From: an uncultured Chlorobiota bacterium | GTDB lineage: Bacteria; Bacteroidota; Bacteroidia; Bacteroidales; JAADGE01 | Direction: 5' to 3' | Length of the DNA stretch: 5,523 nt | Assembly: GCA_947311125.1 (NCBI GenBank) | Contig: CAMZKI010000017.1 | Coordinates: 1-5,523, forward strand | Shown here: positions 1 to 4,523 of the stretch, in pieces | Position numbering within the stretch: position 1 is the first letter of the stretch | Layout of the letters: each line of letters begins with the position of its first letter | Position numbers and translations under genes: made by a program | Notes under the pieces: generated by a model | Told to the model about the DNA's origin: nothing | Databases searched by the model: none | What the model saw: only the letters and a program-made list of their open reading frames with translations

Positions 1-1003
1 AAATATCAAGAGCTTTAAGCAAAAAGTTAACATCTGTTTTTTCGGCTTGTTTTTTATATTTTTCCTTAATATTTGAACCTACTTCAAGTAATTGAACGGT
101 AACAAGGTCTTTACAAACCATCAGGTCTCTAAAATGAGAACTTAAACCGCTTATAAAATGATTTCCGTCAAAGCCGTTATTCAATATTTCATCAAAAATC
201 AGAAGAGATTGAGAAATGTTGTTTTCCAGGATGAAATCGGTTAGCTTAAAATAGTAGTCATAGTCAAGAACATTGAGGTTCTCAATTGTTTGTTTATATG
301 TTATTTTTTTTCCGGAAAAACTTACTATTTGGTCAAAAAAAGACAAGGCATCTCTCATGGCTCCGTCTGCTTTTTGTGCAATAATGTTCAGTGCATCTTT
401 ATCTGCCTCTATATCTTCTTGTTCGGCAACATAAGCAAGATACTCTACCGTATCTTCAATTTTTATTCTGTTAAAATCAAAGATTTGACATCTGGATAAA
501 ATGGTAGGAAGAATTTTATGTTTTTCGGTAGTAGCAAGAACAAAAATTGCATATTCGGGCGGTTCTTCCAGAGTTTTCAGAAAAGCATTAAACGCTTGAG
601 ATGACAGCATATGCACCTCATCTATAATATATACGCTGTGAGTTCCTATTTGCGGCGGAATTCTGACTTGTTCGATAAGATTTCTTATATCTTCTACCGA
701 ATTATTTGATGCTGCGTCTAATTCGTGAATATTATAGGAACGGTTTTCATTAAAAGCAATACAAGATTCACATTCATTGCAAGCTTCAAAATCGCTCGCA
801 GGATTTGAACAGTTTATGGTTTTGGCAAATATCCTGGCACAAGTGGTCTTCCCTACCCCTCGAGGTCCGCAAAATAAATAGGCGTGAGCTAATTGCTTTG
901 TTTTAATTGAATTCTTAAGCGTTGTTGTAATAGAATACTGTCCTACAACTGACTTGAAGTCTTGAGGACGATACTTTCTTGCCGATACAATAAAATTTTC
1001 CAT
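1..1003 (-). CDS. dnaX: DNA polymerase III subunit tau/gamma (clamp loader ATPase), 5' part only
   Basis: Translating the minus strand from the ATG at 1003-1001 gives 334 codons without a stop, and the frame runs off the left edge, so the C-terminal part is missing. The product is the clamp loader motor that opens and loads the beta sliding clamp and links the replisome polymerases. Visible motifs: N-terminal SARKYRPQDF (7-16); Walker A GPRGVGKT (46-53); a zinc-binding set C65, C75, C78, C81; Walker B VYIIDEVHM (124-132) with D128 and E129; sensor 1 ATTE (157-160); the SRC arginine-finger motif (170-172); sensor 2 GAMRDAL (214-220). All key residues are intact. The stretch after about 230 fits domain III. 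I chose this ATG because the family begins immediately before the S-A-R-K-Y-R-P motif. No Shine-Dalgarno site precedes it. It is transcribed divergently from the hsp20 genes. Identification is nearly certain; whether a short gamma form is made cannot be judged here. Confidence 0.97.
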   Translation of the reverse strand, partial: MENFIVSARKYRPQDFKSVVGQYSITTTLKNSIKTKQLAHAYLFCGPRGVGKTTCARIFAKTINCSNPASDFEACNECESCIAFNENRSYNIHELDAASNNSVEDIRNLIEQVRIPPQIGTHSVYIIDEVHMLSSQAFNAFLKTLEEPPEYAIFVLATTEKHKILPTILSRCQIFDFNRIKIEDTVEYLAYVAEQEDIEADKDALNIIAQKADGAMRDALSFFDQIVSFSGKKITYKQTIENLNVLDYDYYFKLTDFILENNISQSLLIFDEILNNGFDGNHFISGLSSHFRDLMVCKDLVTVQLLEVGSNIKEKYKKQAEKTDVNFLLKALDI

Positions 1004-1013
1004 AAGTCGGCAA

Positions 1014-1044
1014 CAAAAATATAAAAGAAATTTTCAATATGCAA
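1014..1044 (-). promoter_or_regulatory. Candidate dnaX promoter, Bacteroidota type
   Basis: On the minus strand a TATTTTTG element (1021-1014) fits the Bacteroidota -7 consensus TAnnTTTG. A TTG (1044-1042) lies exactly 20 bases upstream, in the position of the -33 element. The expected start of transcription would fall about 6 bases after the element, near 1008, leaving a leader of only about 5 bases before the dnaX ATG. The match to the known consensus is seen directly; the activity and the start point are inferred. In such an AT-rich region a chance match is possible. Confidence 0.55.
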
Positions 1045-1088
1045 TTTGATTTATTAACTGTTAAAAGTTATTTCCGAATCAGATAAAC

Positions 1089-1121
1089 GACAATATTTCA
1101 AGTCATATTGTCAGCACAATA
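1089..1121. repeat. Overlapping inverted repeats, possible operator
   Basis: GACAATAT (1089-1096) and its perfect reverse complement ATATTGTC (1105-1112) flank an 8-base spacer. The right arm can also pair with what follows: TATTGT (1106-1111) and ACAATA (1116-1121) form a 6-base-pair hairpin with a 4-base loop. The two foldings share an arm and exclude each other. The site lies about 85 bases upstream of the dnaX start and 117 bases upstream of the hsp20 -35 box. It could be a dimeric repressor or activator site for either gene. No T-run follows, so it is not a normal terminator. The function is inferred only from symmetry. Confidence 0.45.
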
Positions 1122-1160
1122 CCGAGAATAACCACAAATATAAAATATTTATAACAAACA

Positions 1161-1171
1161 AGTTGACAACT
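1161..1171. repeat. Short palindrome AGTTG-A-CAACT
   Basis: An 11-base palindrome with 5-base arms around one central base lies 57 bases upstream of the hsp20 -35 box. Flanking ACAAA (1154-1158) and TTTGT (1176-1180) are inverted almost about the same centre, offset by one base. This is a possible protein-binding site, but short palindromes arise readily by chance in AT-rich DNA. Confidence 0.25.
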
Positions 1172-1228
1172 AAATTTTGTCTTCTGCAAAAAAGACATCA
1201 TCCTTACAACAAATACCTAAAGGACATT

Positions 1229-1257
1229 TTGACAGAACATTGATTTTGGAATATAAT
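1229..1257 (+). promoter_or_regulatory. hsp20 promoter, exact sigma-70 consensus
   Basis: TTGACA (1229-1234), a 17-base spacer and TATAAT (1252-1257) match the classical -35/-10 consensus at all twelve positions with ideal spacing. The same bases also approximate the Bacteroidota consensus: TTTTG at 1227-1231, then 20 bases, then TATAATTTG (1252-1260), which is TAnnTTTG with one extra base. The TTG-to-TA distance of 20 is the same as in the dnaX candidate. Transcription would start near 1264, giving a leader of about 60 bases before the hsp20 ATG. The sequence match is certain; its use in this organism is inferred. Confidence 0.75.
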
Positions 1258-1270
1258 TTGAGAATATAAT
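1249..1270 (+). repeat. Tandem GAATATAAT repeat duplicating the -10 box
   Basis: GAATATAAT occurs at 1249-1257 and again at 1262-1270, 13 bases apart, so there are two TATAAT boxes. For the second box the best upstream partner is TTGATT (1240-1245) with a 19-base spacer, a weaker promoter. This may give two start points or may simply be a local duplication. Confidence 0.5.
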
Positions 1271-1271
1271 G

Positions 1272-1283
1272 TTGAAATTTCAA
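1272..1283. promoter_or_regulatory. Perfect 12-base palindrome TTGAAATTTCAA downstream of the -10 box
   Basis: This uninterrupted, perfectly self-complementary site begins two bases after the second TATAAT and about 8 bases after the start point expected from the first promoter. A repressor bound there would block transcription, so it is a plausible operator for stress control of hsp20. It resembles no operator I can name with confidence. As RNA it would not form a stable hairpin because there is no loop. Confidence 0.4.
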
Positions 1284-1313
1284 ATTAAAAATATTGTTTA
1301 ACTTAAAAAATAC

Positions 1314-1318
1314 GGAGG
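1314..1318 (+). promoter_or_regulatory. Strong Shine-Dalgarno site GGAGG for hsp20
   Basis: GGAGG lies 8 bases before the ATG at 1327, ideal spacing. It decides the start: an in-frame TTG at 1294 would add 11 residues and put this site inside the coding region. No other gene start visible in the window has a comparable site. Confidence 0.85.
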
Positions 1319-1326
1319 ATTTAGCT

Positions 1327-1761
1327 ATGACACTTGCACGATTTAATCAGCTACCGAGCTTATTCGACCAATTTTTCGAAAATGATTTATTTGACTGGTC
1401 GAACAGAAATTATTCAAGCACAAATACGACTTTGCCTTCCGTAAATATTAAGGAAAGCAATGACGGATTTGAAGTTGAAATGGCTGCACCCGGTTTAGAG
1501 AAAAAAGATTTTAAAATTGAACTTAACGGCGATGTTTTAACAATATCGTCAGAGAAAAAAGTAGAAAATGAAACCAAAGACGGTGAAAAATTCACAAAAA
1601 GAGAGTTCAGTTATCAATCTTTCAGCCGTTCGTTTACTCTTCCTAACACCGTTGACGAAGAAAAAATTAATGCTAAATACGACAACGGTATTTTGAAAGT
1701 AATAATTCCGAAAAAAGAGGAAGCAAAACCTAAACCGGCAAAAAAAATAGCCATTGCATAA
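1327..1761 (+). CDS. hsp20: Small heat shock protein, Hsp20/alpha-crystallin family (first copy)
   Basis: This 144-residue protein is an ATP-independent holdase that binds unfolding proteins in the cytoplasm and keeps them soluble for refolding by DnaK or ClpB. The N-terminal arm (1-36) carries the hydrophobic, aromatic LPSLFDQFFEN type sequence usual for bacterial Hsp20. The alpha-crystallin domain spans about 37-129, opening with LPSVNIKE, with the conserved A-x-PG-x-x-KKD stretch at 53-61 and the NGILKVIIPKK signature at 120-130. A lysine-rich tail ends in I141-A142-I143, the I-x-I motif that docks into neighbouring subunits to build the oligomer. Length is typical. The start is fixed by the GGAGG at 1314-1318. 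The promoter upstream is unusually close to sigma-70 consensus, and a hairpin terminator follows the stop by 11 bases. The second family member lies just downstream. Family assignment is very secure; specific clients are unknown. Confidence 0.96.
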   Translation: MTLARFNQLPSLFDQFFENDLFDWSNRNYSSTNTTLPSVNIKESNDGFEVEMAAPGLEKKDFKIELNGDVLTISSEKKVENETKDGEKFTKREFSYQSFSRSFTLPNTVDEEKINAKYDNGILKVIIPKKEEAKPKPAKKIAIA

Positions 1762-1772
1762 CAAAACATATC

Positions 1773-1803
1773 AAGTGCCGGAAGATAAGAACCGGCACTT
1801 TTT
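1773..1803 (+). terminator. Intrinsic terminator between the two hsp20 genes
   Basis: AAGTGCCGG (1773-1781) pairs perfectly with CCGGCACTT (1792-1800) around a 10-base loop, and the 3' arm runs into TTT (1801-1803), then G and more T. The hairpin sits 11 bases after the first hsp20 stop. It should end most transcripts there, so the second gene is either expressed by read-through at a lower level or has its own promoter. Confidence 0.85.
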
Positions 1804-1831
1804 GTTTCCGGTTTTTATTGTCTAACCTTTA
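1799..1831 (+). promoter_or_regulatory. Weak candidate promoter for the second hsp20 gene
   Basis: TTTTTG (1799-1804), overlapping the T-run of the terminator, is followed after 18 bases by TAACCTTTA (1823-1831), an imperfect version of the -7 element in which the final G is missing and the inner gap is three bases. It would leave a very short leader before the ATG at 1844. This is the best candidate in the 82-base gap, but it is weak. Confidence 0.2.
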
Positions 1832-1843
1832 AAATCAGCAGCT

Positions 1844-2278
1844 ATGAAATTCCCGAAATTAAAGCATGACATAAAAATATTTCCGAATATAATTGAAAGC
1901 TTCAGGGAGAAAAGAAACAGGGATAAGCACGAAACTGAAATTCTCAGTTTCAATGTTCCGTCTGTTAATATTTCTGATGAAAATAACGAATATAAACTGA
2001 ATATCGCTCTGCCCGGTTTTGATAAAAAAGATATAGACATAAAAATTCAGGATAATTGCCTGATTATTTCTTCGGAAAAAACCCGTAAAAAAGAAGATAA
2101 CAAGAATAATTTTATACGAAAAGAATATTCTTATTCTTCTTTTCAGCGTATTTTCAATTTGCCCGAAAGTGCAGACGAGAATAAAATAAAGGCAAGAATG
2201 CGAAACGGTATTTTAACTCTAAAGATAGGAAAAAGGAAAAATTACAAATCTGACAACAGGATAATTACGGTTAAATAA
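1844..2278 (+). CDS. hsp20: Small heat shock protein, Hsp20/alpha-crystallin family (second, divergent copy)
   Basis: This 144-residue protein is a second ATP-independent holdase chaperone of the same family. The alpha-crystallin domain spans about 38-130: PSVNISDE opens it, ALPGFDKKD (55-63) matches the first copy, and NGILTLKIGK is at 121-130. The tail ends in I141-T142-V143, a variant I-x-V docking motif. Within the domain the two proteins agree at a little under half of the positions over the first 42 residues I aligned. The N-terminal arm is quite different: it is basic (KFPKLKHDIKIF, then REKRNRDKHE) and lacks the LFDQFF-type motif, which suggests other oligomer partners or clients. The start ATG has no Shine-Dalgarno site, although AGCT precedes the ATG in both genes. 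It lies 82 bases behind the first copy, beyond a terminator. Likely an old tandem duplicate that diverged; mixed oligomers with the first copy are possible. Confidence 0.93.
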   Translation: MKFPKLKHDIKIFPNIIESFREKRNRDKHETEILSFNVPSVNISDENNEYKLNIALPGFDKKDIDIKIQDNCLIISSEKTRKKEDNKNNFIRKEYSYSSFQRIFNLPESADENKIKARMRNGILTLKIGKRKNYKSDNRIITVK

Positions 2279-2303
2279 TATTTGTCGGGTATTATAAAAA
2301 TAT

Positions 2304-2338
2304 GAAGGACGGAAATACGAACCGTCTTTCTTTGTTTT
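2304..2338. terminator. Shared bidirectional terminator between convergent genes
   Basis: GAAGGACGG (2304-2312) pairs with CCGTCTTTC (2322-2330) around a 9-base loop, with one G-U pair on the plus-strand RNA. On the plus strand it is followed by TTTGTTTT (2331-2338), ending the hsp20 transcript. On the minus strand the same hairpin is followed by ATATTTTTA (2303-2295), which can end the kdsD-tatC-glycosyltransferase transcript, whose last stop codon is at 2339-2337. One hairpin thus plausibly serves both units. Confidence 0.75.
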
Positions 2339-3644
2339 ATGAAATTTCGTTGATTAATTCTGCCAGCAGACGTGTTGTTTCATAGCGGCTCATATTCTTT
2401 ATAAGTTCGCTTTTGATATTATTTTTTGCAGGCTTGCCGTTTTTCTTCTTTTCGTAAATTTCCTTTATAAAAGCAGAAGCCTTTTTTATTTCATTTTTTG
2501 AAAAAGTTGCCGCATATTCAAGATTATTTAAAATAAGTGCAGATTCTCCGCTCTTATTGCCGAAAGATAATATCGGATTTCCGGTTGCCGCATATTCTGC
2601 CGTCTTTCCGGAGATAATTATCTCGCTTTGCTCTGTTTCAGGCAAACAACTTACAAGCAAATCTGACTTTTTCATTATACTTATTGCCTTTTCGTGAGAA
2701 ACATAACCGTAATATCTAATTTTAACTCCGGGCAATTCGCTTTTAAAACAGTTAATTATTTCTCCGCGTATTTTTCCGGCAAAATTCAATACAATATCTT
2801 TCTCTGATGATATTTTTTGAACAAAGTCCTTAACAGACAAAGCAAAAGACTTATAAGGACTGTTCTCCGTAAGTAAGCCGATGTAAGAAATTTCAAATTT
2901 ATTTGATTTTTCAACAATAACTCCGGAAAATAATTCGGCATCGTATCCGTTATAGACATATTTTATTTTATTTTCAGACCCTTTAATTTTTTTTACAAGC
3001 AATTCTTTCATTTTTGAGCCTACCGTCAAAATAATATCAGCATTTGCCAAAACTTTTTTTTCCAGTTTACTGTCTTTTTTAATTGCTCTCCTTGTCCTTA
3101 TAAAGTCTTTATTATAGTATAAATCCGACCAAGGATCCCTGAAATCAGCAATCCATTTTACCGAAAATTTTTTTTTGAGTTTCAGTCCTGTTAAGTGTAC
3201 GGAATGCGGAGGTCCTGTCGTAATTATTATATCAGGTTTCTCATTTTTCAATATTAATTTTACCTGTTTAAATGCAAAAATATTCCAAAATTTTCGGGCA
3301 TCGGGTATAAATAAACTGCCTCTTATAAACTTAGCAACAGAAACTAACGGATTTTTTTTATTACTTACTTCCCCTTGAGGAATTCCCTTTGTTTTATTTC
3401 CTGAAACCAAAAAAGAATAAAAACGTAAAGGCTCAAATGTCTTAGTTTTAAATACTTTTATATGCCTTACTTCTTTATTTAATTTATGGTCTGTTTGCGG
3501 ATATGAAGCATATTTTTCAGAAACCGTAAGCACAACGGGGATAATCCCGAAACCGGATAAATATTTTGCAAAATACATCCACCTCTGAACTCCCGAACCT
3601 CCGCCGGGAGGCCAATAATACGTTATAATCAAAACTTTTTTCAT
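2337..3644 (-). CDS. Glycosyltransferase, GT4-like with GT-B fold
   Basis: This 435-residue protein resembles the GT4 family of retaining glycosyltransferases that move a sugar from a nucleotide donor to lipopolysaccharide, capsule or another envelope acceptor on the cytoplasmic side of the inner membrane. The N-terminal domain opens with KVLIITYYWPPGGGSGVQR (3-21), the glycine-rich loop of the GT-B fold. TTGPPHS is at 142-148 and ADFRDPWSD at 166-174, as is usual in this subfamily. YNGYD (231-235) marks the end of the first domain. The C-terminal nucleotide-sugar domain has SYIGLL (253-258) and SGKTAEYAATGNPIL (345-359), where K347 and E350 are the expected donor-contacting residues. There is no signal peptide or membrane span. 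The ATG lies 25 bases after the tatC stop without a Shine-Dalgarno site, so it is probably the last gene of the kdsD operon. With kdsD in the operon an envelope role is reasonable, but donor and acceptor cannot be read from the sequence. An A9 run encodes K157-K159. Confidence 0.88.
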   Translation of the reverse strand: MKKVLIITYYWPPGGGSGVQRWMYFAKYLSGFGIIPVVLTVSEKYASYPQTDHKLNKEVRHIKVFKTKTFEPLRFYSFLVSGNKTKGIPQGEVSNKKNPLVSVAKFIRGSLFIPDARKFWNIFAFKQVKLILKNEKPDIIITTGPPHSVHLTGLKLKKKFSVKWIADFRDPWSDLYYNKDFIRTRRAIKKDSKLEKKVLANADIILTVGSKMKELLVKKIKGSENKIKYVYNGYDAELFSGVIVEKSNKFEISYIGLLTENSPYKSFALSVKDFVQKISSEKDIVLNFAGKIRGEIINCFKSELPGVKIRYYGYVSHEKAISIMKKSDLLVSCLPETEQSEIIISGKTAEYAATGNPILSFGNKSGESALILNNLEYAATFSKNEIKKASAFIKEIYEKKKNGKPAKNNIKSELIKNMSRYETTRLLAELINEIS

Positions 3645-3669
3645 ACACAGGCAAGATTACGGTTGACTA

Positions 3670-4494
3670 TTAAGTTGTTTCAGATGAAAATTTCTTTAAG
3701 TTACGCTTTTCTGCCCGTTTTGATATGCCTATACCTATTTCGTAAAGTAATAATAAAGGTAAAGAAACCAGTATTTGCGAAAAAATATCAGGCGGAGTAA
3801 TTATTGCAGACAAAGCTAATATAACAACCAGTGCATGTTTTCTGTATTTTTTAAGAAATGAAGCCGTAACAAGACCTATTTTACTTAAAAAGAAAATTAA
3901 AACAGGGAGTTCAAAAACTACTGCCGAAGCTAAAATAACGGAAGTAAATGTTTGGATATATGAATTTAAATTAATTTTATTTACAACTTCTGAACTTACA
4001 TTATAACTTCCGAGAAAATTCATTGATAAAGGTACGATTATGTAATATCCGAACAAGGCTCCGAGCGTAAATAGCATTGAAGCAAAAAATACGGCTCCTC
4101 GGCTGTGTTTTATCTCTTTTCTGCCGAGAGCCGGCTTTATAAAAAGCCAAAACTCATTAAAAACTAAAGGAAAAGCTACCACCAACCCGGCAATCATTGA
4201 CACGGTAATATGTGTCATAAACTGCCCTGTCATTTTAATATTTATTATACTAAACGGTTTTTGATTTATACAAATGGCATCAGTGCCTAAAAAATCACCT
4301 ATCTTACACATTGTTTTATTGGTAATAAAATCAGGCATTTTTGGTGCCAACAATACCTTGTTAAAGATAAAGTCTTTAAAAAAAAATGCTGCAAAGGCTA
4401 ATATAATAATGTATAAAATAGATCTTATCAGATGCTTCCTTAAAGCTTCCAAATGTTCCAAAAAAGACATTTCATCAGAGCTTTTCTTCCCCAT
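3670..4494 (-). CDS. tatC: Sec-independent (twin-arginine) protein translocase subunit TatC
   Basis: TatC is the multi-spanning inner membrane receptor that binds twin-arginine signal peptides and, with TatA-type proteins, exports folded proteins. The 274 residues show six membrane segments at about 22-40, 96-118, 134-157, 182-206, 218-233 and 239-256. Family signatures: MSFLEHLEALRKHL (9-22) at the cytoplasmic N-terminus; FIKPAL (118-123) with E127 in the first cytoplasmic loop; FELPV (194-198); and ITPPDIFSQ (232-240). The loop between spans 1 and 2 is long and carries C63 and C75, as I recall for Bacteroidota TatC; a disulfide there is possible. Compared with E. coli, glutamate 15 is replaced by A17, with E16 beside it. 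The ATG lies 29 bases after kdsD; the leader is A-rich without a Shine-Dalgarno site. No tatA is in the window, so it must be encoded elsewhere. Identification is secure. Confidence 0.97.
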   Translation of the reverse strand: MGKKSSDEMSFLEHLEALRKHLIRSILYIIILAFAAFFFKDFIFNKVLLAPKMPDFITNKTMCKIGDFLGTDAICINQKPFSIINIKMTGQFMTHITVSMIAGLVVAFPLVFNEFWLFIKPALGRKEIKHSRGAVFFASMLFTLGALFGYYIIVPLSMNFLGSYNVSSEVVNKINLNSYIQTFTSVILASAVVFELPVLIFFLSKIGLVTASFLKKYRKHALVVILALSAIITPPDIFSQILVSLPLLLLYEIGIGISKRAEKRNLKKFSSETT

Positions 4495-4523
4495 TTTTTA
4501 TTTAATTTTTAAAATTTACAATA

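Larger units (their letters stand above)
1004..1326. other. Divergent control region between dnaX and hsp20
   Basis: This 323-base stretch separates two divergent transcription units and contains no plausible gene. It is strongly AT-rich. It holds the candidate dnaX promoter on its left side, a group of inverted repeats in the middle (1089-1121, 1161-1171, and a 6-base-pair hairpin 1178-1183 with 1192-1197), and the hsp20 promoter, palindrome and ribosome binding site on its right. TGTC/GACA tetramers recur about seven times between 1089 and 1234, which may reflect several related binding half-sites or just base composition. No CIRCE element (the HrcA operator of heat-shock genes) is present. 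Confidence 0.8.

Noticed and set aside
290..499. Plus-strand open frame of 69 codons
   Set aside because: It lies wholly antisense to the conserved dnaX coding region, has a composition-driven Phe/Tyr/Cys-rich sequence, and shows no ribosome binding site or family resemblance.
1178..1197. Hairpin TGTCTT/AAGACA as a terminator or small RNA end
   Set aside because: The stem is only 6 base pairs with an 8-base loop, no T-run follows, and neither flanking gene ends here.
1294..1326. Upstream in-frame TTG that would extend the first hsp20 protein by 11 residues
   Set aside because: GGAGG at 1314-1318 sits 8 bases before the ATG at 1327, and the protein from that ATG begins like other Hsp20 proteins. 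The TTG has no ribosome binding site.
1258..1326. RNA thermometer in the hsp20 leader
   Set aside because: I looked for a U-rich or complementary segment that would mask GGAGG (fourU or ROSE style) and found none; the leader is A/T-rich with only weak self-pairing.
1004..1326. CIRCE/HrcA operator upstream of hsp20
   Set aside because: No TTAGCACTC-N9-GAGTGCTAA or close relative is present on either strand.
1410..2040. Minus-strand open frames opposite the two hsp20 genes (1410-1595, 1549-1764, 1822-2040)
   Set aside because: All are complementary to well-recognised alpha-crystallin coding sequence and look like antisense shadows.
3175..3378. Plus-strand open frame of 67 codons
   Set aside because: It is antisense to the conserved N-terminal domain of the glycosyltransferase and has no supporting signals.
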